From: a virus
Virus record (IMG/VR): IMGVR_UViG_3300028394_002328
Coordinates: 186,001 to 250,000 of that record
Length of the DNA stretch: 64,000 nucleotides
Direction: 5' to 3' (one strand)
Shown here one piece after another: positions 17,780 through 26,322 of the stretch. A model generated the notes under the pieces. It worked only from the letters and a program-made list of their open reading frames with translations. It was not told the origin of the DNA and made no database searches. Every line of letters starts with the position of its first letter. Position 1 is the first letter of the stretch. A program made the position numbers and the translations under genes.

Positions 17780-20290
17780 ATGGCCAATACTTTAAGAAAA
17801 TTTCAATACATATTAGAAGGTATTGATCAAGAACATTTAACTGATATTTTAGTTAAACGGTTAAAATCACGCTATCCTGATATCAGTACAAAATACGAAG
17901 AAGATGTATTACATGATGCGGCTATGGATGTTGCATCTTTTCACGCTGGTGCAGAAGAATTAGGCACTAGTGATATTGGGGCAATGATTAGAGAAGTCAT
18001 TAAAAATTTAGAAAGATTTAATGAGCGTGGTCAGGGTGAAAAAATGATTCCAAACTCAGTTAGAGGTTGGAGAATGAATGAAGAAACAGAACCTGAGCGT
18101 GTAGTTAGACAATTAAAAGCAGCAAAAAAGTATTTAGGTCAAGATCCTGAACCAAAAAAAGAACCTGAAGAGAAAGAAACAAACGAATCATACTGGGGCG
18201 GACCTAGTCCAGCACAATTGCGTTTTAATCGTGCTTTAAAAAAACAACAAAATAGTCCTGAAAATAAAGCAGATAGAGAAAAGTTTCAAAAAGAACTAGA
18301 CCGTATTATGCCTCCGCCGAAAAAAGAGCCTGAAGACAAAGAGGTGACTGAAGGTGCTGCGATATCAACTAGTGGAAAAACTGACTCAGGTTACACTTGG
18401 AAGTTTGAAGCAGGGCGTGAAGTGCCTTTTAAAACAGATATAGATGTAAACACATTTATTAGAGTAACTGATCCTGCTGGTAAGACTGTTGCTGGTGTTT
18501 GGGCAGATGTAGCGGGTGATTCACTAGTAGTTGAATATTCTCAAGTGTTTGATGAAGAGTTAAGAGGCAAAGGTCTTTATACAGATTTGTTAAAAAGTTT
18601 AAGTAAACAGTATGATGTAACATCAGATACAGATACGAATAATGCCGCTGTTAGCATTTATAAACGGTTAGGTGCAGATTATGATGCTCGCCAAGAAAAG
18701 CATACATTGCGTAAACAAGGTGTAGCGGAAGGCTCAGACCAAAATTATTTGTCTCAGATACCCAACTTGACTTGGAAACCAGTAAGCCGTAGTGTATGGA
18801 ATACTATACAAGACGAAGGACTCGATGAAGAACAAGATGCACCTAACCATACTGATTGGGTGATGGCCAATTTGACGATTAGTCCAAAAGATTCACAGGC
18901 ACTGCAAGCATTTGACAATGACGCTATTGAAGATTTCAACAGATTTGACATACATCTAAAATCCCGTTACCCTGGACTCACTGACTTAATTGATTATGAT
19001 AGAGGAACTGTAACTATTGTAAAGACAGTAACAGAGCAAGGTGTGGCGGAAGGCCGAAAAAAGAAAAACAAAAAAACTTCAAGATCCTTAGGCAGATATT
19101 TCTTCCCGGGCTATGGCTATTATGGTAGTGGAGAATCTGGTGAAGGCGGTGGTGATGGCGGCGGAGGAGAAAGTATGGCGGAAGGCACTAATGTTGACAT
19201 TGGTGGTATACAATTAAATGTTGTGGCTGATGGAGCTGAGGTAATCATTCGTCCATCTGTAGATGGATATCAAGCTGGTTATGCAGTATTTGACCGTGAT
19301 GGTAGTACTCTAGTACCTGCTGATCTTGCTATAGATGAAGAGTTTCGTGGTCAAGGCATCGCTAAAACCATTTACGATTATGTAAAGAGTCTTGGATTTA
19401 CTATTCGTCGCAGTAGTGATCAAACCAAAGCTGGTAAACACTTTTGGGATAAAAATCGCGGAGAAGATAGTCAAGTATGGGAGCAAACAATGACACTAGA
19501 AGAACTTGATGAGGCATGTTGGAAAGGTTATCATAAAGAAGGCATGAAGACCATGTTTGGCAAACGCTATCCTAACTGTGTGAAGAACACTAATGAAGAC
19601 CACCAACAATGTCCTGAATGCGGTGGTCCAATGTTTAGTGAAGAAATGATTAACGAAAAGAAAGATGCTTGCTACTATAAAGTTAAGAGCCGTTATAAAG
19701 TATGGCCCAGTGCGTATGCCAGTGGTGCATTAGTAAAGTGTCGCAAAAAAGGTGCTAGCAACTGGGGCAATAGCACAAAAAATGAAAGTTCTATATTAGA
19801 AGGTCTAGAACAAACTGATGAAAACTTACATAAATGGTTCAAAGAGAAGTGGGTAAGATTTGGTCCTGATGGCAAGATACGCGGTGATTGTGCTAGAGGA
19901 GATGATAGTGAGGGTAAACCAAAATGTTTACCACAAAGTAAAGCACAGAATTTAGGTAAGAAGGGTCGTGCTAGTGCGGCTGCTAGAAAGCGTAGAGAAG
20001 ATCCAAACCCCGAGCGTAGTGGTAAAGCAATCAATGTTGCTACTAAAAAGAAAACTTCCGAGAGTTCAATTCTTCAAGGAATAAGTGAAACAAAAGGCTT
20101 ACCAATGCCAGGTTCGTATGAACAAGAAAATAAACCTTTTCTTAGAAAAGGTGAACAGAAACTTATGGCTCTTACTACTGAACAAGAAGAATTAGATGAG
20201 AAGTGGAGTAATAAGTATAAGAGAAGTATTAATTGTAACAATCCAAAAGGATTTTCACAAAAGGCTCATTGCCAAGGAAAAAAGAAATGA
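17780..20290 (+). CDS. Multi-domain polyprotein with two GNAT domains and repeated QGVAE sites
   Basis: 836 residues built like beads on a string. The N-terminus has YILEG. About 185-310 is a GNAT acetyltransferase-like domain (EELRGKGLYTDLLKSL). RKQGVAEG near 311 is followed by an unknown domain, then EQGVAEG near 420 and a glycine-rich linker. A second GNAT-like domain lies at about 470-570 (EEFRGQGIAKTIYDYVK). After that come a CWKGYHKEGMKTMFGKRYPNC unit, a C-x2-C pair (CPECGG), a segment with SRYKVWPSAYASG, a basic segment with GRASAAARKRRED and a C-terminal Lys/Cys-rich unit. Further (I/V)xE sites occur at SSILEG and SMAEG. I infer cleavage at these sites into small packaged proteins. 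Confidence 0.7.
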   Translation: MANTLRKFQYILEGIDQEHLTDILVKRLKSRYPDISTKYEEDVLHDAAMDVASFHAGAEELGTSDIGAMIREVIKNLERFNERGQGEKMIPNSVRGWRMNEETEPERVVRQLKAAKKYLGQDPEPKKEPEEKETNESYWGGPSPAQLRFNRALKKQQNSPENKADREKFQKELDRIMPPPKKEPEDKEVTEGAAISTSGKTDSGYTWKFEAGREVPFKTDIDVNTFIRVTDPAGKTVAGVWADVAGDSLVVEYSQVFDEELRGKGLYTDLLKSLSKQYDVTSDTDTNNAAVSIYKRLGADYDARQEKHTLRKQGVAEGSDQNYLSQIPNLTWKPVSRSVWNTIQDEGLDEEQDAPNHTDWVMANLTISPKDSQALQAFDNDAIEDFNRFDIHLKSRYPGLTDLIDYDRGTVTIVKTVTEQGVAEGRKKKNKKTSRSLGRYFFPGYGYYGSGESGEGGGDGGGGESMAEGTNVDIGGIQLNVVADGAEVIIRPSVDGYQAGYAVFDRDGSTLVPADLAIDEEFRGQGIAKTIYDYVKSLGFTIRRSSDQTKAGKHFWDKNRGEDSQVWEQTMTLEELDEACWKGYHKEGMKTMFGKRYPNCVKNTNEDHQQCPECGGPMFSEEMINEKKDACYYKVKSRYKVWPSAYASGALVKCRKKGASNWGNSTKNESSILEGLEQTDENLHKWFKEKWVRFGPDGKIRGDCARGDDSEGKPKCLPQSKAQNLGKKGRASAAARKRREDPNPERSGKAINVATKKKTSESSILQGISETKGLPMPGSYEQENKPFLRKGEQKLMALTTEQEELDEKWSNKYKRSINCNNPKGFSQKAHCQGKKK

Positions 20291-20333
20291 AAGATTATGA
20301 TTTTTATTGGAACAGAAAAGGATACCCAAAGAT

Positions 20334-20774
20334 ATGTTAGTAGATAATTTAAAAGTACTGTTAGCTAGTACACAAGCGTTTGCTATCAAGTCACAAAACT
20401 TTCATTGGAATGTTGAAGGCAGTAATTTCCCACAATATCACGAATTCTTTAATACATTATATGAAGATGTAAATGCTACCATAGATCCAATTGCCGAGTA
20501 TATTAGAATCCTAGGTCATTACACACCAGGCAGTTTATCTAGATATGCTGAATTAAGTATTATTCAAGACCAAACAAAGATTCCTCGTGCTCAATTAATG
20601 TTTGCTGAATTATTACAAGATTGTCACACATTAAGCCAATTAGTTGTTAATATGTTTGATGAAGCAACAAATGAGCGTCAACAAGGCATTGCTAATTACA
20701 TGGCTGAACTACAAGACTTGTATGGTAAAAAAGCTTGGTTTATTAATTCCACACTTAAAACTGAGCGTGAGTAA
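20334..20774 (+). CDS. dps: Dps-family ferritin-like protein
   Basis: 146 residues from ATG 20334; a TTG at 20307 would add nine. The motif KSQNFHWNVEGSNFPQYHEF followed by LYEDVNATIDPIAE matches the Dps ferroxidase region (His in FHWN, acidic residues in the D/E-x-x-A stretch). Dps proteins form dodecamers that oxidise and store iron and shield DNA from oxidative damage. AAAAGGA lies 11 bases upstream of the ATG, which favours it. The stop overlaps the next start (TAATG). It lies within a run of candidate packaged proteins but lacks the leader peptide. Confidence 0.88.
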   Translation: MLVDNLKVLLASTQAFAIKSQNFHWNVEGSNFPQYHEFFNTLYEDVNATIDPIAEYIRILGHYTPGSLSRYAELSIIQDQTKIPRAQLMFAELLQDCHTLSQLVVNMFDEATNERQQGIANYMAELQDLYGKKAWFINSTLKTERE

Positions 20775-21547
20775 TGAGACTTAATGAATTTGTGGTTGAC
20801 GAAGAAATAGTACAAGATGCTATTGTTAGAATACCACAGACTGAAATATTCAGTCAAGGTGATGATTATATCGGTCAATTAGAACGAGCGGCTAGCACAC
20901 AAATAAGTGCGATGTTTAAAAAGTTAAAGCCTGTACCTGATGATCAGGATTTAAGATATGGTATTATTCCAAAAGATGACGTTGGTCAATATCATGTTAT
21001 TATAGTTAATAACACTGATAGAATAATTGGTGACTTAGTATTATCTCCAGTAAAAGATTTTCCATTACAACCTGCATATACTGTAGAGTTCGTTACTGTC
21101 GCAGAAGAATATCGTGGCATGGGTGTCGGTAATCTATTATATAAGATAGCACTTAGAGATCAGGGAATACAATTAATAGCAGGCGAAAGCCAAACAGTAG
21201 GTGGTCGTAGAAATTGGATCAGTTTAAGTAAAACACCCGGTGTTATGATATCAGGGTGGGGTTGGGTCAATGTAAGTGAACAGGCTAATAGTAATCCTGA
21301 ACTAGTTAAAATTCAAAAGAAATTTGAAAAGTCAATGACAAAAGCAGGAGCAAAAAGTTTAGGTGTAAATAAAGGCCCTTCGAATACACTGTCTCGTGCG
21401 ATTAATAAACATTGGTATTTGTTCCCAGTACATGCTGGTGAAAAAGAATTTAAAGCAATCAATAACTCAATAAAGATTTATTATAATGATGTGTACAATC
21501 TTCCATTTTTATACAAGGTTGGATTGTTAGCAAATTGGGGTAATTAA
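20774..21547 (+). CDS. GNAT-like acetyltransferase, candidate packaged protein
   Basis: 257 residues. The GNAT motif A is visible as VTVAEEYRGMGVGNLLYKIAL (about 97-117; E-Y-R-G-x-G-V-G binds acetyl-CoA pyrophosphate). The N-terminus MRLNEFVVDEE resembles the capsid-targeting peptides of its neighbours (MRxxEFxxxE). The C-terminal 90 residues are a Lys-rich helical extension. The acceptor is unknown. Confidence 0.75.
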   Translation: MRLNEFVVDEEIVQDAIVRIPQTEIFSQGDDYIGQLERAASTQISAMFKKLKPVPDDQDLRYGIIPKDDVGQYHVIIVNNTDRIIGDLVLSPVKDFPLQPAYTVEFVTVAEEYRGMGVGNLLYKIALRDQGIQLIAGESQTVGGRRNWISLSKTPGVMISGWGWVNVSEQANSNPELVKIQKKFEKSMTKAGAKSLGVNKGPSNTLSRAINKHWYLFPVHAGEKEFKAINNSIKIYYNDVYNLPFLYKVGLLANWGN

Positions 21548-21554
21548 CTAAATA
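21548..21554 (+). promoter_or_regulatory. Possible late promoter CTAAATA
   Basis: CTAAATA ends 5 bases before ATG 21560. It is a weaker variant of the GATAAATA element and is listed because of its position before a candidate packaged-protein gene. Confidence 0.35.
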
Positions 21555-21559
21555 ATAAT

Positions 21560-23290
21560 ATGAGAGCATTAGAATTTTTAAACGAAACCCAAGTCTTGGA
21601 CGAAATAGATATGAGTCCAAGCTCATTAAAGCAGTTAGCAGCAGGCACCGGTGCCATGGCAGGTATGGAATTTGAAATGTATGTGCCTGATGTTGCAGGA
21701 GGTGAAGATGAAGATTCAAGCCCAGAACCTGATTATGATGAAGATCAACCTGCAAGAAGTCTTGACCAAATATATGAATTTTTTGAAGCCGATGGTGAGT
21801 GGAATAGCCCATTTGAAGTTGGTAGATTACATAGCAAATTACAAGAAGAATATACAGAATGGGTAAGTGAAAAAATAAGTGAAGATTGGGATCATTCTCC
21901 AACCGAACATGTATATCAATGGGCAAAAGAAAATATTGAATATGAAGATAGAGATGAACTTGAAAAAATAGTTGAAAAGGCTGTAGAAGAAGGTCATGGT
22001 AATGAAATATATGATCAAGCGGATGAGGCTTTTAGAGAATCTATGCTTGAAGAATATATGAATGATGACTCAAATGAAAGAGAGTTTTTAAGAGATTCAG
22101 GCATTAGATTCATGAGTGATATTGAATCAGGCTATGACATTACTTGGCCATATTGGACATATCCAGAGGTTGGAGGTGAAAGAACTATAAAACAAGTTGC
22201 TTTACAGTTTATGACAGACTTAGGTCTTAACAACATAGCGGTAAGTGATAGTTACCACGGTTCTTATTATATGTCAAGCGGAGGCAACGATTGGACACCT
22301 ATTGGCCGTAGTAAACCAAATGATACTTACACTATAGAGCCAGATGGTAGTCTTACATCAAAGAAAGAACCCAGTGATTCAGGTTTAGAATTTGTAAGTA
22401 ATCCATTGCCCTTAGATGAAATGATCAATAGTTTAAATGAAGTAGTTCAATGGGCTAGAACAAATATTTGTTATACTAATAGAAGTACAGGTTTACACAT
22501 GAATGTAAGTGTACCTGGGTGCAGCCGTGAAAAATTAGACTATGTAAAACTTGCGCTATTATTAGGTGATGAATATGTATTAGACCAATTTGGTCGTTCA
22601 GCAAATAGTTTCGCAAAAAGTGCAATGAGTAGTTTACAGTCTAGAGCCACTTATATGCAAAGTGAACCGGAGTTACTTACCTTTTTTGATGAAATGAGAA
22701 AGGGTTTAAGTGTAGAGGCAGCAAAACTTATTCATAGTGGAAATACTAGCAAATATGTTAGTATTAATACTAAAGAGGGTTATATTGAATTTCGCAGCCC
22801 AGGTGGCGATTGGTTAAATGAAGATATACCTAAATTAGAAAATACACTATTAAGATTTGTAGTAGCATTAGATGCCGCTTGTGACCCACAAAAATATCGT
22901 ACAGAATATCTTAAAAAATTATATAAATTATTAAAACCTACAACTAAAGGCGATGCACTTGATGTTTTTGCCAAGTATTCATCTGGACAATTACAGAAAC
23001 AAGACTTAATAACTTTACTTAAAAGAGCAAGAGGTATACAAAAACCTATTCAGCCTATTCAAGCAAAAGTAAGTGCTGGCCCTGCTGAACCTGCATTTGG
23101 TCAACCACCAAGTAGGATGCCTGAATATCAAATTTATGACAGTAGAACTGGTGAAGAATATGAACTTTTTCAGGCATACGATGATGAAGCCGCGTTGAGT
23201 CGTTTAGATGATTATCGCCGCATGGCTAGAAATAGTGCTAGTTCGCTAGATCCTAATAGGTTTGTTCTCCGTCATGTGGTAAATGGATAA
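21560..23290 (+). CDS. Amidoligase-like enzyme (COOH-NH2 ligase family), candidate packaged protein
   Basis: 576 residues. MRALEFLNETQVLDE is a capsid-targeting-like leader (LNE, cut before T). The enzyme core begins GMEFEMYVPD near 33, like the G-x-E-x-E strand of the putative amidoligase family, followed by an acidic helical insert. LEFVSNPLPL, TGLHMNVSVPG (near 312) and YIEFRSPGGDWL (near 410) match the later strands (hN-x-S and EFR) of the glutamine synthetase/glutamate-cysteine ligase fold. Such enzymes join carboxylates to amines, often modifying peptides. About 30 C-terminal residues form an extra small domain. Target unknown. Confidence 0.65.
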   Translation: MRALEFLNETQVLDEIDMSPSSLKQLAAGTGAMAGMEFEMYVPDVAGGEDEDSSPEPDYDEDQPARSLDQIYEFFEADGEWNSPFEVGRLHSKLQEEYTEWVSEKISEDWDHSPTEHVYQWAKENIEYEDRDELEKIVEKAVEEGHGNEIYDQADEAFRESMLEEYMNDDSNEREFLRDSGIRFMSDIESGYDITWPYWTYPEVGGERTIKQVALQFMTDLGLNNIAVSDSYHGSYYMSSGGNDWTPIGRSKPNDTYTIEPDGSLTSKKEPSDSGLEFVSNPLPLDEMINSLNEVVQWARTNICYTNRSTGLHMNVSVPGCSREKLDYVKLALLLGDEYVLDQFGRSANSFAKSAMSSLQSRATYMQSEPELLTFFDEMRKGLSVEAAKLIHSGNTSKYVSINTKEGYIEFRSPGGDWLNEDIPKLENTLLRFVVALDAACDPQKYRTEYLKKLYKLLKPTTKGDALDVFAKYSSGQLQKQDLITLLKRARGIQKPIQPIQAKVSAGPAEPAFGQPPSRMPEYQIYDSRTGEEYELFQAYDDEAALSRLDDYRRMARNSASSLDPNRFVLRHVVNG

Positions 23291-23305
23291 CAAAAGGAGT
23301 ATATT

Positions 23306-23743
23306 ATGAAAAAAATTATAGCAATCGCATTATTGGTAATATCAACTACGGTTGACGCACAAAAAACACCACAAGGTGTTATATACGATTTCCCTATTAC
23401 TAGAGTATTAGATGGTGATACAGTAGCATTTCAGGCTACATTTTTACCACCTCCACTTAAACAAGAACTTAGTATAAGAGTATTTGGTGTAGATACTCCT
23501 GAAAAAGGATTTAGAGCCAAATGTCCACAAGAAGATCAAAGAGGACAGGCTGCTTCCGCATTTACAAAAGATTTAGTATCTCATGCACAAAAACGCCAAG
23601 TTGTTATCATGGACTGGGATAAATTTGGTGGGCGTGTATTAGGCGATGTAATCCTTGATGGTAAGAGTTTACGTGAACAACTTATTACAAATAATTATGC
23701 TAGAGCATACTTTGGCGAAGCAAAACAATCTTGGTGTAATTAA
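23306..23743 (+). CDS. Secreted thermonuclease-like (SNase) protein
   Basis: 145 residues. A signal peptide (MKKIIAIALLVISTTVDA) is followed by the staphylococcal nuclease fold: strand ITRVLDGDTVAF, RVFGVDTPEKG with the catalytic Arg and Asp, and KFGGRVLGDV with the second Arg region. It cleaves DNA or RNA with Ca2+ and should be exported to the periplasm. AAAGGAG lies 8 bases from the start. A secreted nuclease could degrade competing DNA at the cell surface or support lysis or scavenging; both are inferences. Confidence 0.82.
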   Translation: MKKIIAIALLVISTTVDAQKTPQGVIYDFPITRVLDGDTVAFQATFLPPPLKQELSIRVFGVDTPEKGFRAKCPQEDQRGQAASAFTKDLVSHAQKRQVVIMDWDKFGGRVLGDVILDGKSLREQLITNNYARAYFGEAKQSWCN

Positions 23744-23748
23744 TATAA

Positions 23749-24324
23749 ATGATAACTGAATCATTCGTTGGTGAAACTGCGGTTATGGAGTTATATAAAA
23801 AACTCCCTGGCCTATCCAAACACAACTATAATACCATTGATAAATTAATGCGGATAATTGCACAAAAGCATGAACTTAGTAGTGATGCATTGAATGATTT
23901 ATTTGTGAAAAAATTTAATCGTAGTCCTGATAGTTGGGTTAAAGGAAAATTAGACGAATCTGATGTTGAATGTGATTTAGAACAAGAAGTAGAAAAGTTT
24001 GTAGATTGGGCTGCTAAAAAGTTGAATTTACAAACCACTCCCAAAATTGAACTAAGCATGGATACTGAAGAAGCACAAACTAATCATCATACTGGTAGCC
24101 ATACTGATGGTGATAACAGTGTTTGGGTATATGCTAAAAACCGTAATTTGGTTGACATACTAAGAACGGTATTTCACGAATTGGTTCATGTCAGACAAGG
24201 TGAATTGAATATGATTAAACCGGGATCTAGTTACCCTGGCAGCCCAATAGAAGTCATGGCAGATTGTTTAGCTGGCAAGTATATTAAGATATACGGTGAA
24301 AAGAATCACCATATTTTCCAATGA
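23749..24324 (+). CDS. Zinc metallopeptidase-like protein, candidate packaged protein
   Basis: 191 residues. FHELVHVRQGELN (near 141-153) contains the HExxH zinc-protease motif, and VMADCLAGKY about 30 residues later could supply the third ligand region. The leader MITESFVGE offers ITE and VGE sites. The N-terminal 100 residues are a Lys/Asp-rich helical domain. If packaged it would act immediately on entry. Start ATG 23749 lacks a strong ribosome site and probably depends on the upstream gene. Confidence 0.7.
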   Translation: MITESFVGETAVMELYKKLPGLSKHNYNTIDKLMRIIAQKHELSSDALNDLFVKKFNRSPDSWVKGKLDESDVECDLEQEVEKFVDWAAKKLNLQTTPKIELSMDTEEAQTNHHTGSHTDGDNSVWVYAKNRNLVDILRTVFHELVHVRQGELNMIKPGSSYPGSPIEVMADCLAGKYIKIYGEKNHHIFQ

Positions 24325-24725
24325 GACATTTTGAATTTATTACCGAACAGAAATCAATCACACAACATACCGAAGGTGGTTCGTTAGAAGGGTATGTTAT
24401 GTCTACAGATAAACCCAATATTAATAACTACTTACAAAGTCAAGGTGCAACACCTGAGTTAATAGACAATATCGCAAAACGGTATAAAACTTTGGGGTTA
24501 ATAAGAAACATGTATGTAGATGATGATTATCGTGGTCAAGGCATTGGTAATGATTTAGTAAGCAACGCAATTGATGATGCTGCTAATAACGGCGCAGAAG
24601 CCATTATATTAATCTCAGATACCGACGAAGATAACCCATTTGATTTAACAAAATGGTATGAGGGTTTTGGGTTTGAAGTAGTGGGTACGGCGGGTAATAA
24701 CCCTGTAATGATACTTGATCTTTAA
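24321..24725 (+). CDS. GNAT-like acetyltransferase, candidate packaged protein
   Basis: 134 residues. After the leader MRHFEFITEQKS (ITE, cut before Q) comes a standard GNAT core: RNMYVDDDYRGQGIGNDLVSNAI (motif A, R/Q-x-x-G-x-G) and LTKWYEGFGFEVVGT (motif B with the typical YxxxGF). The start overlaps the protease stop by ATGA. It closely parallels the second GNAT unit of the polyprotein at 17780 (EEFRGQGIAK). Confidence 0.78.
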   Translation: MRHFEFITEQKSITQHTEGGSLEGYVMSTDKPNINNYLQSQGATPELIDNIAKRYKTLGLIRNMYVDDDYRGQGIGNDLVSNAIDDAANNGAEAIILISDTDEDNPFDLTKWYEGFGFEVVGTAGNNPVMILDL

Positions 24726-24743
24726 GTCATCTTGTGTTATCAT
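24715..24743 (+). promoter_or_regulatory. Possible sigma70 promoter
   Basis: TTGATC at 24715, 17 bases, TATCAT at 24738. Transcription would begin at about the ATG of the next gene, giving a leaderless or near-leaderless mRNA, which lowers confidence. Confidence 0.35.
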
Positions 24744-24749
24744 ACACAG

Positions 24750-25343
24750 ATGCTTAAATTACTTTTTCCATTACCCAAAAAATTGACCGTTGCTTGTAGC
24801 GGCGGTGTAGATAGTATGGCTGTATTAGATTTCTTGCGTAGAAATCATGAGGTTACTGTGGCCTTTTATCATCATAGTACACCTAACAGCGATGCTGCAT
24901 ATCAATTTGTAGCCAATTATTGTAGTGAACATGATTTACCACTATTCTTTGGAAAACTAAACGAATCCAAACCCAAAGAATTAAGTCAAGAAGAGTTTTG
25001 GAGAAATAAGCGTTACGATTTTCTTCGTGGATTTGACACGGTAATTACAGCACATCATTTAGATGATTGTGTAGAAACATATATTTGGTCATCATTACAC
25101 GGAAAAGCAAAACTCCCACATAGATATGTCCGTGGAAATGTTATGCGACCATTTTTAACTACTCCAAAAACAGAATTCATTTCATGGTGTGAACGACACC
25201 ATGTTAAATGGAGTGAGGATATCAGCAATAAAGACACTAATTATACTAGAAATTATATCAGACACGAACTAATGCCACATGCATTAAAGGTTAATCCTGG
25301 ATTAAGAACTACTGTTAAAAAAATTGTTGAGCGAGGTGGTTAA
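24750..25343 (+). CDS. tilS: TilS-like PP-loop ATPase
   Basis: 197 residues. ACSGGVDSMAVL is the SGGxDS PP-loop that adenylates tRNA, HHLDDCVETY the second conserved motif, and SNKDTNYTRNYIRHELMP the TilS signature. TilS makes lysidine at C34 of tRNA-Ile(CAU). The C-terminal TilS domains of the full bacterial enzyme are absent, so only the catalytic half is present. A TTG at 24732 falls inside the putative -10 box, so ATG 24750 was chosen. It lies near queuosine-type genes but is not QueC: the YTRNxIRHELMP motif is specific to TilS. Confidence 0.8.
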   Translation: MLKLLFPLPKKLTVACSGGVDSMAVLDFLRRNHEVTVAFYHHSTPNSDAAYQFVANYCSEHDLPLFFGKLNESKPKELSQEEFWRNKRYDFLRGFDTVITAHHLDDCVETYIWSSLHGKAKLPHRYVRGNVMRPFLTTPKTEFISWCERHHVKWSEDISNKDTNYTRNYIRHELMPHALKVNPGLRTTVKKIVERGG

Positions 25344-25367
25344 ATTAAACCTAGTATTGCATTATTC

Positions 25368-25985
25368 ATGAATCATCCAGAATGCAGTGTATTATGTTGC
25401 TCTGGAATGTACGAAGCATTATCATGTGACTTTAATATAGAAATATTGCCGTTTAAAGATGTTAAATTAAAAAAACTTAAGAAGTATCACATTGTAGCCT
25501 TTCCTGGTGGTATTGGCGATAGCGATTCGTTTGAACATCTACTTAAAAACCGTGCTGATGATGTAACCGAATATATTCATAACGGTGGTAGGTACTTGGG
25601 CATTTGCATGGGAGCATACTGGGCAGGCAAATACTATTTTAAGTTGCTTGATGATGTAGAACCAGTACAATATATCAAACGCCGTAAAAGCGATATTAAA
25701 CGAAGTTATGCAACCATAGCAGATGTATTATGGAATGATGAACCACAATCAATGTACTTTTATGATGGGTGTGCATTGATAGGTGACCAAAATAAAATGA
25801 GTATTGTGTCAACCTATGCCAATGGTGATCCAATGGCTATCTACCAAAAACGAATTGGTTTGATTGGGTGCCACCCTGAAAGTATGCCAAGTTGGTACGA
25901 CAGACCCTATCTACAATCATATTGGCATGAATTTGCCCATCATAAACTACTATTATCATTTGTCAACAACTTAATGAAAGCGTAA
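25368..25985 (+). CDS. Class I glutamine amidotransferase-like protein (BPL_N type)
   Basis: 205 residues. FPGGIGDSDSF and YLGICMGAYWAG give the nucleophile-elbow Cys, and GCHPES gives the His/Glu of a class I GATase triad; the arrangement resembles the N-terminal domain of biotin-protein-ligase-like proteins. A hydrophobic strand (KPSIALF) is encoded in frame just before ATG 25368, after a TAA at 25341, so the first strand of the fold may be translated from a non-ATG start. It may act with the amidoligase at 21560 (inference). Confidence 0.65.
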   Translation: MNHPECSVLCCSGMYEALSCDFNIEILPFKDVKLKKLKKYHIVAFPGGIGDSDSFEHLLKNRADDVTEYIHNGGRYLGICMGAYWAGKYYFKLLDDVEPVQYIKRRKSDIKRSYATIADVLWNDEPQSMYFYDGCALIGDQNKMSIVSTYANGDPMAIYQKRIGLIGCHPESMPSWYDRPYLQSYWHEFAHHKLLLSFVNNLMKA

Positions 25986-26009
25986 TTGACCCGTAATTAC
26001 GCAAAAAGT

Positions 26010-26038
26010 TTGACTTTGTTACGCACATACTGTATACT
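26010..26038 (+). promoter_or_regulatory. Sigma70-type promoter
   Basis: TTGACT, 17 bases, TATACT, placed 24 bases before the ATG of the DsbA-like gene and heading the replication block. Confidence 0.75.
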
Positions 26039-26061
26039 AAATTACTTCACAAGGAGAATCT

Positions 26062-26322
26062 ATGACTGCACGAACTTTTAGCGCAGAAGCAAAAATTAAG
26101 CTTACCCAAATGATCAACGAAGGCATGGCTACCATGCATGAAATTGATACACTAAACGGTGGCTTGAATGATACCATTAAAGCAGTAGCCGAAGAACTAG
26201 AGATTAAGGCTAGCACATTGAAGAAAGCAGTAAAAATTGCTCATAAGGCTAGTTTGGGTCAGACTAACAAAGACCATGACGAACTCAATACGATTTTGGA
26301 GACGGTTGGCAAAACCCTATGA
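26062..26322 (+). CDS. dsbA: DsbA-like double-stranded DNA-binding protein
   Basis: 86 residues, all-helical. Blocks DTLNGGLNDTIKAVAEELEI, LKKAVKIAHKASLG and HDELNTILETVGKTL resemble the small dsDNA-binding protein DsbA of T4-like phages, which binds near late promoters. An AAGGAG ribosome site is present and the gene is coupled by ATGA to the DNA polymerase. The assignment is by remembered motif and gene position. Confidence 0.65.
   Translation: MTARTFSAEAKIKLTQMINEGMATMHEIDTLNGGLNDTIKAVAEELEIKASTLKKAVKIAHKASLGQTNKDHDELNTILETVGKTL

Noticed and set aside
21459-21926. 155-codon minus-strand frame
   Set aside because: Spans the end of the GNAT gene and start of the amidoligase-like gene; His/Leu/Tyr-rich translation typical of a shadow.
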